Source: Streptomyces sp. Je 1-369 (lineage in GTDB: Bacteria > Actinomycetota > Actinomycetes > Streptomycetales > Streptomycetaceae). From it: 64,000 nucleotides of DNA. Numbering within the stretch: position 1 is the stretch's first letter; every line of letters starts with the position of its first letter. The DNA is taken from assembly GCF_026810505.1 (NCBI RefSeq), contig NZ_CP101750.1, forward strand, positions 275,447 through 339,446, in the 5' to 3' direction. Positions 41,408 to 50,252 of the stretch are shown piece after piece. The position numbers and the translations under genes were made by a program. The notes beneath the pieces are model-generated. The model saw only the letters and a program-made list of their open reading frames with translations, searched no databases and was not told where the DNA came from.

Positions 41408-43342
41408 TCAGAGGCCGAAGCAGGGGTCCAGGAGCGGTCCCCCGGCCCGCGGAACCGGCCCCCCGCTCTCCGGAGCCGGGTCCCGCCGCGTCCGCCACTG
41501 CCGGTGCAGCTCGGACTCGGCGACGGCCTCGCCGAGCAACTCGGCCTGCCGGGCGCCCGATACGCCACCGGGCGCGGCCTGATAGCCGCCGAAGCGCGCG
41601 ACCGGGCTCCACTCCGGACTGACCGGCGGCAGCTCCTCGTCGAGGCCCTCGTACTCGGCGGCGGCGTAGACGATCCGTCCGCCGACCACCGTCAGCAGGG
41701 ACTCGATGCGGGCGATGTCCGGTTCGGGTACGGCGAAGTAGTCCTCGGACAGGACGGCGAAGTCACCGAGGCACCCCGGTCGCAGGACGCCCTTGACGCC
41801 CTCCTCGCCGGTGAGCGCGGCGCCCGCCTCGGTGAACATCGCGAGGGCCGTGTGCCGGTCGACCCGGTTGTGCGGGGGCCGGACCACCAGGTCGCCGACG
41901 GTGCGTCCGGTGATCAGCCAGTGCAGGGCGATCCACGGGTTGTACGTGGAGACGCGGGTGGCGTCGGTGCCGGCGGCCACCCTCAGGCCGCGCTCCAGCA
42001 TGGCCCGGACCGGCGGGGCGTCCGCGGCGGCTCCGGGGCCGTATCGGCGTACGAACGCCTCTCCCTGGAAGGACAGCCTGTTCTGTACGGACATGGCTCC
42101 GCCGAGGGCGGCGATACGGTCGAGACTGTCGGCGGAGACGGTCTCCGCATGGTCGAACAGCCAGCGGTTTCCGGCGGGGAACAGGCCGTCCGCGGCGAGC
42201 TTCTCGAAGACCGCGAGGTCACGGCGGATGGTCTCGTCGTAGGTGGCGTGGAGCCTGAACCCCCAGCCGTTCTCCATGAGGAGACGCACCGCGGTCTCGA
42301 AATCCCCCTCGTAGTCGGAGGAGAGCTCGGGGCGCGGCTGTGCGAAGTTCTCGAAATCCGCCGCCGCCCAGGTGAGGTTCTCACCGGCGCCATTGAGACG
42401 CAGCCATTCGTCCCCGTCCTCGGGGCGGGCCATTTCGATCCAGCGTTCGAGGTCGGCTATTTCCTGTCCGGCGGTCTGCGGAAAGAGGTGATAGGCGATG
42501 CGCAGCGACAACTGGCCCGCTGCGGCGAGTTCGACGACGGTGCTGTAGTTCTCGGGGAAGTTCTGGAAACCTCCGGCCGCGTCGATCGCGGAGGTGAGCC
42601 CGAACCGGTTCAGTTCGCGCAGGAAATGACGCGTGGACGTCTTCTTGTCCTCCCCCTCCAAAACCGGCGCCTTGGCCAGCGTCGAGTAGAGGATCAGCGC
42701 GCTGGGGGCGGCGAGCAGCATGCCCGTGGGCTCCCCCTCCCGGCCCCGGACTATCTGGCCGCCCCGGGGCTCGGGGGTGTCGCGGGTGTAGCCCGCGGTC
42801 TTGAGCGCGGCGCGGTTCAGCACCGCCGACTGGTACAGGTGCAGGACGAACACGGGAGTGTCCGGCGCCGCCGCGTTGAGCTCGGCGACGGTGGGCAGGC
42901 GCCGCTCCGCGAACTGTTCGGCCGACCAGCCCCCGACCACCCGGACCCACTGGCCCTTCGGGGTGCGCGCCGCCTGCTCGCGCAGCATCGCCAGGCCCTG
43001 GCGCAGGGTCTGCACGCCGTCCCAGCGCAGCTCGAGGACGTAGTTCAGACCGCCCCTGATCACGTGCAGGTGGGAGTCGTTGAGGCCGGGGACCATGCGG
43101 CGACCGAGGGCGTCGACGACCTTCGTCCCCGGTCCGATCAGGGGGGCCACGTCCTTGTCGTCCCCTACGGCCACGAGCACGCCGCCCCGGACGGCAAGCG
43201 CCCCGGCCCGGGGGTGTCCCGGGTCTCCGGTGTGGATCTTCGCATTGCGGACGACGAGGTCCGCGACGCTTTCCGTGGCCTTTTCCGTACCGTTCCCCGT
43301 TGCGCTTTCCGTGGCGCTGGGAATCGGCCCACCGACCGGCAT
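41408..43342 (-). CDS. YtcJ-type amidohydrolase (Amidohydro_3 family)
   Basis: A 644-residue protein starts at the ATG at 43342 (AAAGGTGTCTACG upstream). Metal-dependent beta/alpha-barrel hydrolase: VPGLNDSHLHVIRGG gives the HxH metal ligands, WLFDHAETVS and FRLHATYDETIRRD give further His, and GLRVAAGTDATRVSTYNP gives the catalytic Asp. The N-terminal strand DLVVRNAKIHTGDPGHPRAG and the GKVLDA-like KVVDALGRRMVPG are typical. The length is slightly above the family average (about 550-600), due to an N-terminal extension of about 25 residues and a C-terminal tail. N-formamides or imino compounds are hydrolysed by characterised relatives; the natural substrate here is unknown. It is the first gene of the leftward run and is divergent from an HSL-type hydrolase. 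Confidence 0.85.
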   Translation of the reverse strand: MPVGGPIPSATESATGNGTEKATESVADLVVRNAKIHTGDPGHPRAGALAVRGGVLVAVGDDKDVAPLIGPGTKVVDALGRRMVPGLNDSHLHVIRGGLNYVLELRWDGVQTLRQGLAMLREQAARTPKGQWVRVVGGWSAEQFAERRLPTVAELNAAAPDTPVFVLHLYQSAVLNRAALKTAGYTRDTPEPRGGQIVRGREGEPTGMLLAAPSALILYSTLAKAPVLEGEDKKTSTRHFLRELNRFGLTSAIDAAGGFQNFPENYSTVVELAAAGQLSLRIAYHLFPQTAGQEIADLERWIEMARPEDGDEWLRLNGAGENLTWAAADFENFAQPRPELSSDYEGDFETAVRLLMENGWGFRLHATYDETIRRDLAVFEKLAADGLFPAGNRWLFDHAETVSADSLDRIAALGGAMSVQNRLSFQGEAFVRRYGPGAAADAPPVRAMLERGLRVAAGTDATRVSTYNPWIALHWLITGRTVGDLVVRPPHNRVDRHTALAMFTEAGAALTGEEGVKGVLRPGCLGDFAVLSEDYFAVPEPDIARIESLLTVVGGRIVYAAAEYEGLDEELPPVSPEWSPVARFGGYQAAPGGVSGARQAELLGEAVAESELHRQWRTRRDPAPESGGPVPRAGGPLLDPCFGL

Positions 43343-43434
43343 CGTAGACACCTTTCGACAACCTCCTGATACGTGGGCACCGCCTGATCGCTTCGCCGCC
43401 ACGCTATGCCGGGGAATTCCGTCGGGCTTTACCT

Positions 43435-43507
43435 CAGTGCACTGCCCGCGGTCCGACAGTGCACTGCGATTTCCGTCGTGCGCTGTGGGGTCAATGCCGG
43501 TGCGCTG
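43435..43507. promoter_or_regulatory. Array of four related operator-like sites
   Basis: CAGTGCACTG, a perfect 10-bp palindrome, occurs at 43435-43444 and 43457-43466 (22 bp apart). The related GTGCGCTG occurs at 43478-43485 and 43500-43507 (also 22 bp apart), each followed by a GGTCAAT. The two-turn spacing suits dimers binding on one DNA face. The array lies between the divergent starts at 43342 and 43603 and probably controls both. Confidence 0.6.
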
Positions 43508-43602
43508 ACGGTCAATCGGGGCGGCCGAGCGGCTCGTAGCGTGAGCTCGCCGGAACAACCGGCCCCTTGCCCACACCCTCATATGACACTCAGGAGAACC
43601 AC

Positions 43603-44565
43603 ATGTCCGACGCCGTCGAGCCGGTCCTGGAACCGGCGGCCGCCGCGTTCGCCGAAGCGACCGGCCAGCCGCCGTTCCTCTTCGAACTCCCCCCTGCCGA
43701 AGGGCGCAAGGCGGTCGACGAGGTGCAGTCCGGTGACATCGCGAAGCCGGAGATCGACGAGGAGTGGATCACCGTCCCCGGCGGCCCGACCGGCGGTGTC
43801 CGGACCCGTGTCGTCCGTCCGGCAGGCGTCCGGGGGAAGCTGCCGGTGATCCTGTACATCCACGGTGCCGGCTGGGTCTTCGGCAACGCCCACACCCACG
43901 ACCGGCTGGTCCGTGAACTCGCCGTGGGCGCCCGGGCCGCGGTGGTCTTCCCCGAGTACGACCTCTCCCCCGAGGCCCGCTACCCGGTGGCCATCGAGCA
44001 GAACTACACGGTCGCCCGGTGGATCGTCCGGGAGGGCGCGTCCAAGGACCTCGACGGGACCCGTCTCGCCGTGGCCGGCGACTCCGTCGGCGGCAACATG
44101 ACGGCCGCGCTGACGCTGATGGCGAAGCAGCGCGGGGACGTGCCGCTGGTCCAGCAGGTGCTGTTCTACCCGGTCACCGACGCCCGCTTCGACACCGGCT
44201 CGTACCGCCAGTTCGCCACGGGCTACTTCCTGCGCCGCGACGGCATGCAGTGGTTCTGGGACCAGTACACGACGGACGAGTCCGAGCGCGCGCAGATCAC
44301 CGCGTCCCCGCTGCGGGCCTCCACCGAGCAGCTCACCGGACTGCCGCCCGCCCTGGTCATCACCGGTGAGGCCGACGTGCTGCGCGACGAGGGCGAGGCG
44401 TACGCAAACAAGCTGCGCGAGGCGGGCGTCCCGGTGACCGCCGTCCGCTTCCAGGGCATCATCCACGACTTCGTCATGCTCGACGCCCTGCGCGAGACGC
44501 ACGCCGCCGAGGCGGCCATCACCCTGGCCACCGGCACGCTGCACGCCGCGCTGCACCGCGCCTGA
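43603..44565 (+). CDS. Alpha/beta hydrolase of the hormone-sensitive lipase (type IV) group
   Basis: A 320-residue esterase starts at the ATG at 43603 with AGGAGAACCAC before it. The oxyanion motif is present as YIHGAGWVFGN (HGAG for HGGG). The nucleophile elbow is AVAGDSVGGNM (GDSVGG for GDSAGG), the acid Asp lies in ITGEADVLRDEGEAYANKL and the His in GIIHDFVMLDAL. The N-terminal cap residues (EWITVPGGPTGGVRTRVVRP) are usual. Short-chain acyl esters are the expected substrates. It is followed 79 bp later by a second alpha/beta hydrolase. The upstream array suggests control in common with the amidohydrolase run. Confidence 0.88.
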   Translation: MSDAVEPVLEPAAAAFAEATGQPPFLFELPPAEGRKAVDEVQSGDIAKPEIDEEWITVPGGPTGGVRTRVVRPAGVRGKLPVILYIHGAGWVFGNAHTHDRLVRELAVGARAAVVFPEYDLSPEARYPVAIEQNYTVARWIVREGASKDLDGTRLAVAGDSVGGNMTAALTLMAKQRGDVPLVQQVLFYPVTDARFDTGSYRQFATGYFLRRDGMQWFWDQYTTDESERAQITASPLRASTEQLTGLPPALVITGEADVLRDEGEAYANKLREAGVPVTAVRFQGIIHDFVMLDALRETHAAEAAITLATGTLHAALHRA

Positions 44566-44644
44566 CCGGCCCCGCGCGACGCACGCCCTTCACCCGCACC
44601 CCGGCACACGACACGTGCCTTTCCACGAGGAGACCCACCCCACC

Positions 44645-45370
44645 ATGAGCACCTCCCCCACCCCGACCGTCCTGCTCGTGCACGGCGCCTTCGCCGACGC
44701 CGCCAGCTGGACCGGCGTCATCACAGAGCTCCAGAACGACGGCATCCCGGTGATCGCCCCGCCCAACCAACTGCGCGGCCTGGCCTCCGACGCCGCGTAC
44801 ATCGCGTCCGTGGCTGCCCAGATCGACGGCCCTGTCGTCCTGGTCGGCCACTCCTACGGCGGCGCGGTCATCTCCGTTGCCGGAGCCGCCGAGAACGTGA
44901 CCGGACTGGTCTACGTCGCGGCCTACGTCACCGAAGAGGGCGAGAGCCTCTCCGAGTTGCAGGACCGCTACCCGCTCTCGCCGCTCGGCGACAACCTGGT
45001 GCAGTCGACGTACCCCGCCGAAGGCGCGGACCCCGCCGTCGAGTTCACGATAGAGACGCAGGCGTTCCCGAAGATCTTCGCCGCCGACGTCCCGGCCGCC
45101 GCCACCAAGGTGCTCGCGGTCGCGCAACGCCCCCTGGCGGCCGCCGCGTTCACCGAGCAGGCGGCGGTCGCCGCATGGCGGACCAAGCCGTCGTGGGCGC
45201 TCGTCGCCGACGCGGACCAGGCGATCAATCCGGATGTCCAGCGGTTCGGTGCCCGGCGGGCCGGCGCGACGACGGTCGAGGTCGAGGGCGCCTCGCACGC
45301 CGTCGCCGTCTCGCGTCCCAAGGAGGTCGCCGACCTGATCCGTGACGCGGTGCGCGGCACCGCCGCCTGA
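44645..45370 (+). CDS. Alpha/beta hydrolase, EstC/salicylate-esterase-like
   Basis: A cytosolic protein of 241 residues from the ATG at 44645 (MSTSPTPTVLLVHGAFADAA). GHSYGG at about residue 74 is the nucleophile elbow. VHGAFADAASW provides the oxyanion region. WALVADADQAINPDVQRF carries the acid and VEGASHAVAVSRPKEVA the catalytic His. This is the group of small hydrolases found in plants (methylesterase-like) and in actinobacteria; members act on esters or as C-C bond hydrolases. GAGGAG lies 12 bases upstream of the ATG, a slightly long spacing. A strong terminator follows 22 bp after the stop and closes the unit. Confidence 0.85.
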   Translation: MSTSPTPTVLLVHGAFADAASWTGVITELQNDGIPVIAPPNQLRGLASDAAYIASVAAQIDGPVVLVGHSYGGAVISVAGAAENVTGLVYVAAYVTEEGESLSELQDRYPLSPLGDNLVQSTYPAEGADPAVEFTIETQAFPKIFAADVPAAATKVLAVAQRPLAAAAFTEQAAVAAWRTKPSWALVADADQAINPDVQRFGARRAGATTVEVEGASHAVAVSRPKEVADLIRDAVRGTAA

Positions 45371-45392
45371 CGATCGCCCCCCTCTCCCCCGA

Positions 45393-45440
45393 CGAGAACT
45401 CCCCGACGGCGTCTTCGCGGACGTCGTCGGGGAGTTCTCG
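45393..45440. terminator. Bidirectional hairpin terminator
   Basis: A 16-bp perfect stem (CGAGAACTCCCCGACG with its complement at 45425-45440); the 16-nt loop can itself pair partially. It lies between two convergent genes. Confidence 0.8.
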
Positions 45441-45462
45441 TATACGCGCGGCCGTGGCCTCG

Positions 45463-46590
45463 TCACCTCCGCGGTGCCGTGACCACCACAACGAGCACCA
45501 CCAGGACCGCACCGGCGGCGAGTGCGGGCCACGGCGTGAAGGTCGCCGCCAGGAGGCCGAAAGCGGCCACCGGATACGGAGCGCGCTCGGCCGCCGTCGT
45601 GAGGTGCGGCCGCAGATGCACGGCCCATACGGTGATCAGGAAGACGGCCGCCGGGACGGTGACCGCGGCCCCCGCGGCGAGCGGCGAGGTGTGCGCGTGT
45701 CCGGTGAGGTGATCGGCGTACGCGGCGAGGCCCGCTCCTTCGGCAGCCGCCGAGGCGAAGATCAGGTAGTGGCCGTAGGCCCAGACGAAGCGCCTGCGGT
45801 GCGCCCGGTGCGTGGTGGCGAGCAGCGTGTGCGCGGGTCGGGAGAAGTACAGCCACCACAGTGCGAAGGCCGTCAGGAGGCCGCCCGCCGCTGTCGCGCA
45901 GAGCGAGCCGGTGTTCTGGTGCCGGTCGAAGGCGCCGCGCACCGCGACGGTGGCGGCCGCCACGGACTCGCCGAGGACGATGAGGGTGAAGAGTTCGTAG
46001 CGCTCGGCGATGTGACGCGGGTGCCACGGGGTCATCCCGGCGGACTGGGCCCACACCGGTACGGCGACCTCGGCGAGGATCAGCACGGCGACGCCCGGCA
46101 GGCGCGCCGCCTCCGGCAGGGCGAGCAGGCCCACCCAGCCGAGCTGACACAGCGTCACTCCGGCGGCGAAGCGCAGCGCCGTGGTCCGGCGTGCCGGGTC
46201 CGAGCGGGCCGCCCGCAGCCACAGGGCGGCCAGCGCGGTGCGCAGCACGACGTAGCCGAGGGTGATGGTCCGCAGGTCCCCCTCCGCGAACGCGTGCGGC
46301 ACCCCGGCGGCGAGGATGAGCGACCCCGTGATCTGGACCAGGACGGTGAGCCGGTACGGGATGTCGTCCGGGTCGTAGGCGGACGCGAACCAGGTGAAGT
46401 TCATCCACGCCCACCACACGGTGAAGAAGACCAGCGCGAAGCGCAGGACTCCGGTGGCTGTCGCGCCCTCGGCCAGTGCCTCGTGCAGGCTCTCCGAGGC
46501 CTGCGCCACGGCGATGACGAAGCACAGGTCGAAGAGGAGTTCCAGCGAGGTGGCGGCCCGGTGCCGTTCTCCGGGGTCGCGCCCGGACAT
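45463..46590 (-). CDS. LtrA-family low-temperature-requirement membrane protein
   Basis: A multi-pass membrane protein of 375 residues from the ATG at 46590. The family start is obvious: SGRDPGERHRAATSLELLFD, LCFVIAVAQASESLHE, then WWAWMNFTWFASAYDPDD (the WxWxxxxWFA..YD box) and HIAERYELFTLIVLGESVAA (ERxxLFTLIxLGE box). About ten helices are visible. The cellular role is not established; Listeria LtrA gave the name. Upstream in-frame sequence without ATG contains a second, weaker copy of the head (VPGHDPGKRSTRLTT), an imperfect short duplication. It lies 131 bp after the reductase gene on the same strand. Confidence 0.85.
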   Translation of the reverse strand: MSGRDPGERHRAATSLELLFDLCFVIAVAQASESLHEALAEGATATGVLRFALVFFTVWWAWMNFTWFASAYDPDDIPYRLTVLVQITGSLILAAGVPHAFAEGDLRTITLGYVVLRTALAALWLRAARSDPARRTTALRFAAGVTLCQLGWVGLLALPEAARLPGVAVLILAEVAVPVWAQSAGMTPWHPRHIAERYELFTLIVLGESVAAATVAVRGAFDRHQNTGSLCATAAGGLLTAFALWWLYFSRPAHTLLATTHRAHRRRFVWAYGHYLIFASAAAEGAGLAAYADHLTGHAHTSPLAAGAAVTVPAAVFLITVWAVHLRPHLTTAAERAPYPVAAFGLLAATFTPWPALAAGAVLVVLVVVVTAPRR

Positions 46591-46721
46591 GGTGTGCCGT
46601 TGTCCGTGTCCGGGGAGGCGCCCGGGCGTGGTGAGCCGCGTGGACCGTTTCCCGGGATCGTGCCCCGGGACGGTGTGCCGCCACCGGGCCGCCGGGGGCC
46701 CGGTGGTGGCGTCCCGGGGGC

Positions 46722-48116
46722 TCAGCGGAGCGCTCCGAGCGCGGCTTCGACCGTACGGTGGAAGGTGGGGTACGTGTAGATCATGTGCCGGAGCCGGTGC
46801 ACGGGCACTTCGGCGTGGACGGCGACGTTGAGTCCGTAGAGCATCTCGCCGCCGGCCGGGCCCGCGGAGGTGGCGCCGACGAGTACGCCCCGGTCGGCGT
46901 CCTCGACGAGCTTCACGAAGCCCGCGTTGCCCGGCCCGTGGATCCAGCCCCGTGTAGAGGAATCGAGGGGGAGCACGCTGGTGCGCACCCGCAACCCCCG
47001 CTCGCGTGCCTGTCGCTCCGTCAGGCCGACGGCGCCGATCTCCGGATCGCTGAAGGTGACCCGGGGCAGGGCCCGGTAGTCGGCGTCGGGTCCTGGCTCG
47101 CCGAGGATGTCCCGTACGGCTATCTGCGCCTGGTACATGGACACATGGGTGAAGGCGCCGCGGCCGGTGAGGTCGCCGACCGCCCACAGTCCCTCCGCCG
47201 CCCGCATCTGCCCGTCCGTGGCCACGGCTCGCGCGGCCGGGTCGAGTCCGACCGTGTCGACGCCGAGCGTGCCGAGGTCCGCCTCACGACCTGCGGCCAC
47301 GAGGAGCCGCTCGGCACGCAACGGCGTTTCCCCGCCGACGTTCGTCCACACACTGAACTGGGTGCCGTCGTGACCGACGTCGAGCGCGCGGGCGCCGGCG
47401 AGCACGGTGACGCCGTCGGCCTCCAGCGTCGCGGCCGCGAGCTCCCCGGCCTCCGGTTCCTCCTGCGACAGGAGCCGGTCCTGTCCTTCGATCACGGTGA
47501 CCGCGCAGCCGAACCGGGCGAAGACCTGGGCGAGTTCGACACCGATGGCGCCGCCGCCGAGCACGATCATCGACTCGGGCAACTCCTTGGCCGCCATCGC
47601 GTCGCGGTTCGTCCAGTAGGGGGCGTCCCGCAGCCCGGGGACCGCCGGGATCCTGGGGCGGGTGCCGGTGGCGAGGACCACTCCGCGCCGGGCCTCGATC
47701 GTGCGGTCGCCGACGGTGACGCGACGCGGTCCGGCGAGCCGGCCCCTTCCTCGTACGAGACGGGCGCCCTTCGACGTGAGCCGGTCGGCGGCCACGCGGT
47801 CGTTCCAGCCGTCGGTGGCCTCGTCGCGGATGCGCCCGGCGACTCTCCCCCAGTCCGGGGTCACGACCGCGGCGCCGGCCAGGGCGGTCACCCGGTCCGC
47901 CTCGGCGAGCAGGTCCCCGGCCCGGATCATCATCTTGCTGGGCACGCATCCCCAGTACGGGCACTCGCCGCCGACGAGCTCCGCCTCGACCCCTACGACG
48001 TCCAGCCCTGCCTCGGCGAGGGTGCCCGCGACGTACTCGCCACCGGGCCCCAGCCCGACGACCACGACGTCCGCGTGTCCGTCCACATTCATCCCGTCCA
48101 CACTCACCCTGTCCAC
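46722..48116 (-). CDS. Pyridine nucleotide-disulfide oxidoreductase (lipoamide/mercuric-reductase-like)
   Basis: A 464-residue flavoprotein. I choose the GTG at 48116 because GAAGGAG precedes it by seven bases; an ATG at 48092 is internal. FAD site: DVVVVGLGPGGEYVAGTLAE. Redox-active disulfide: VGGECPYWGCVPSKMM (CxxxxC). NAD(P) site: IVLGGGAIGVELAQVFARFG. Second FAD motif: GLWAVGDLTGRGAFTHV. The dimerisation domain ends with the His-containing VHRLRHMIYTYPTFHRTVEA, whose Tyr-Pro-Thr-Phe-His matches the catalytic HxxxxE region partly (the His is present, Glu six later). A general thiol or quinone reductase is likely; the lack of a metal-binding N-terminal domain argues against mercuric reductase. 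Confidence 0.85.
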   Translation of the reverse strand: MDRVSVDGMNVDGHADVVVVGLGPGGEYVAGTLAEAGLDVVGVEAELVGGECPYWGCVPSKMMIRAGDLLAEADRVTALAGAAVVTPDWGRVAGRIRDEATDGWNDRVAADRLTSKGARLVRGRGRLAGPRRVTVGDRTIEARRGVVLATGTRPRIPAVPGLRDAPYWTNRDAMAAKELPESMIVLGGGAIGVELAQVFARFGCAVTVIEGQDRLLSQEEPEAGELAAATLEADGVTVLAGARALDVGHDGTQFSVWTNVGGETPLRAERLLVAAGREADLGTLGVDTVGLDPAARAVATDGQMRAAEGLWAVGDLTGRGAFTHVSMYQAQIAVRDILGEPGPDADYRALPRVTFSDPEIGAVGLTERQARERGLRVRTSVLPLDSSTRGWIHGPGNAGFVKLVEDADRGVLVGATSAGPAGGEMLYGLNVAVHAEVPVHRLRHMIYTYPTFHRTVEAALGALR

Positions 48117-48386
48117 CCATCCACTCCTTCTCGGTTGTGCAGCCGCGCCCCGCGGTCGGGGCGGCCCGGCCGAGGCTAGGTCGGCCTGCCGCGCCGTCCC
48201 GCCGGTCAGTGCACGGGTACTGGCACGAGAGCGAACGGGACGGAAGCGGGGCGGAAGCGGGGTGGCAGGAGGGGGTGGGCGCCGTGCACGGACCGGCAGC
48301 ACCGCGTGCGCTGCCGGACAAGAAGGGCACGGCCAAGGCGCTTAACGTCCTGCGGTACGCACAGCTCAGCGCCCCAGGAGGCAGCG

Positions 48387-48965
48387 ATGACCAGCAAGTC
48401 CCAGCCCGTGAAGGGCAGTCAGCCGTGGCTGCACCAGAAGGGCGAGGTGATCCAGGAGTACGGCACGGTGAAGCAGTTCCCGATCGGCCTGTCGTACGAG
48501 GCGAGGATGTACGCCTGCCAGCGCGTGAACCGGGTCCTCGCGGACACTCAGATCCTGTACGGCCTCTACAAGAAGCACCACTGGCTGATGCGCGGCGCGA
48601 CCTTTTACCAGCTCCACCTGGTTCTGGACAAGCACGCCGGTGACCAGCTCGCCCTCGTCGACACCCTCGCCGAACGCGTCCAGACCCTGGGCGGCGTCGC
48701 GGTGGGCGACCCTCGGCACGTCGCTGAACTCACGTCGATCCCGCGCCCGCCTGACGGTGTCGAGGAGGTCCCGGCGATGCTGTCGCGGCTCCTGGAGGCC
48801 CACGAGACGATCCTCGTCGAGGCGCACGATGCCGCGGCCCGAACCGCGGAACTGGGCGACGACGGCACGAACGACCTGCTGGTCTCACAGGTGATCAGGA
48901 CCGGCGAACTCCAGACGTGGTTCCTGGCCGAGCACTTGGTCGACACCCCACTGGTCCGCGCCTGA
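48387..48965 (+). CDS. dps: Dps-type ferritin-like DNA-protection protein
   Basis: A 192-residue protein from the ATG at 48387 with CAGGAGGCAGCG before it. The ferritin-like four-helix bundle is clear: YGLYKKHHWLMRGATFYQLH, LVLDKHAGDQLALVDTLAER, where His, Asp and Glu of the H...D...D/E pattern form the intersubunit iron site. VQTLGGVAVGDPRHVAE and HETILVEAHDAAARTAEL complete the fold. N-terminal (TSKSQPVKGSQPWLHQKGEV) and C-terminal extensions are typical of Streptomyces DpsA proteins, which affect nucleoid compaction and assembly. It protects DNA by oxidising Fe(II) with hydrogen peroxide and storing it. It is divergent from the disulfide reductase, so both may respond to oxidative stress. 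Confidence 0.9.
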   Translation: MTSKSQPVKGSQPWLHQKGEVIQEYGTVKQFPIGLSYEARMYACQRVNRVLADTQILYGLYKKHHWLMRGATFYQLHLVLDKHAGDQLALVDTLAERVQTLGGVAVGDPRHVAELTSIPRPPDGVEEVPAMLSRLLEAHETILVEAHDAAARTAELGDDGTNDLLVSQVIRTGELQTWFLAEHLVDTPLVRA

Positions 48966-48982
48966 CCCGTCCGGTCGGGCGG

Positions 48983-49017
48983 GGGCCGCCTTCTCTGTGT
49001 CGAGCAGGGGGCGGCCC
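48983..49017 (+). terminator. Possible terminator after dps
   Basis: GGGCCGCC at 48983-48990 and GGCGGCCC at 49010-49017 form an 8-bp stem with a 19-nt loop, 18 bp after the dps stop. Confidence 0.4.
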
Positions 49018-49389
49018 TGGGCGGCCCGCGACCACTACCGAGGAGGCGGCGGGCATGAGCGATAGGCGCAGCCCGACTCAACGCGTGGCGCGCCTCATGG
49101 CCGAGCAGCCCCGTCGAGTCCGTCCCGAGCAGACCGACCCTCCCGTCCAGTTCCCGGCCGTGGACATCGACGGCGGCTTCGATGAGGCCGGCGAGCGCCT
49201 CCGGGGCGCCGCGGGCGAGGGCGGGGCGGGCGGCGAGGTCGTTCAAAGTGCTGCGCAGCGCGTCGATGCCGTTCCAGTGGTAGCTCCTCTTACGGCGACT
49301 CGGCTGCTGCCCGGCCCGGCAGAGATGCCCGAGGCTGATCCTGCGTCCCGCGCTGAGCACGTGAACAGCGCGCGGGTAGCGTGCTGGCC
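49018..49389 (-). other. Probable gene remnant on the minus strand, unassigned
   Basis: Leftward reading at about 49270-49060 gives a stretch with strongly G/C-ending codons (GIDALRSTLNDLAARPALAR, EALAGLIEAAVDV, LLGHEARHALSR) but without a start, a stop in place or a recognised family. On the plus strand an ATG at 49056 with AGGAGG upstream opens a 127-codon frame of worse codon quality. I favour a decayed minus-strand gene. Confidence 0.3.
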
Positions 49390-50034
49390 ATGGATAGCCG
49401 TACGGCACGCGAGCAGAGCATTGAGTGGCGGCAGATAGACGACGCCTGGCAGCGTATAGAGCCCTGGCTCGAACGGAACGCTCCGGCGACATGGGCGAAC
49501 CTGCTGCCTGGGGCTTCCAAGGCGGAGATCGAGGCACTGCAGGATTCTTTGGGCGTGCGTCTGCCCGTCGGGCTGAGGGCGTTGTGGAGTCGACGGGCGG
49601 GTGTGGGACCGGATCCGACGCCTGGATTCATGCCGGGAGAGAGTGTGCTGATGCCGTTCGAGGTCGTGCGCCGCACGTATCAGCTGAAGATGCAGCTGCG
49701 GCAGGGCGACGAAGAGGCGCAGCGGCGGACGGGTAGCACAGAAGAGATCACGGTGTGGCGTCCCTCCTGGATCCCCTTTGCTGCGATCGGTGCGGATGCT
49801 CTGTCCGGTCTGTCTGTGGACGCTGAGACCGGCAGGATCTGGTACTGGTGTGAGTACGCGGAGCGCAGTGTCCAGTTCGAGTCGCTGACGGACTTCATGG
49901 AGGAGATGGCTGACGTCCTCGAAGTCCCGTTGCTCGCAGCGGAGGCGCGGGTCGGCCTGATGAACGGGTTCCTGGTTTGGGGGGTGCCGCAGGATGCGGC
50001 CGAGCGGGCAGCGTGGAAGCCGTTGGCAGGATGA
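49390..50034 (+). CDS. SMI1/KNR4-family protein
   Basis: A soluble acidic protein of 214 residues from the ATG at 49390 (a GTG nine bases earlier is possible). The SUKH fold is recognisable: ATWANLLPGASKAEIEALQD, SLGVRLPVGLRALWSRRAGV (the L...LP..L..LW...G core), WIPFAAIGADALSGLSVDAE, RIWYWCEYAERSVQFESLTD and FMEEMADVLE. Many SUKH proteins are immunity factors for polymorphic nuclease toxins. No toxin gene is adjacent here, so it may be an orphan immunity protein or have another binding role. No strong ribosome site is visible. From 50035 to 50252 I see no further gene. Confidence 0.75.
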   Translation: MDSRTAREQSIEWRQIDDAWQRIEPWLERNAPATWANLLPGASKAEIEALQDSLGVRLPVGLRALWSRRAGVGPDPTPGFMPGESVLMPFEVVRRTYQLKMQLRQGDEEAQRRTGSTEEITVWRPSWIPFAAIGADALSGLSVDAETGRIWYWCEYAERSVQFESLTDFMEEMADVLEVPLLAAEARVGLMNGFLVWGVPQDAAERAAWKPLAG

Positions 50035-50252
50035 GGTGCGCACCGTGAGCAATGCCCGCTGTCAACCACCGTCCCTCATGCCTGATCGGTGGAGGCGGCC
50101 GTCGTACTCTCGGGCAGGTACCGGCGCAGGACCGTGAGTGCCTCGCCGGCCGCACCAAGCTCGCCGCATCGGTGCTGGCCCCGGCGGGGGCGGTGTGGTT
50201 GCGTACGCAGGCTGTGGCAGGACGGGCGCGGGAGCTGGTGTGGGCCGCGGCT

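Noticed and set aside
46722..48116. Mercuric reductase
   Set aside because: No N-terminal heavy-metal domain, no C-terminal Cys pair and no mer genes nearby; a general disulfide reductase fits better.
49056..49438. 127-codon plus-strand frame with AGGAGG before the ATG
   Set aside because: Good start signal but poor codon quality, no motif, and overlap with the SMI1/KNR4 gene. The minus strand looks better as former coding sequence.
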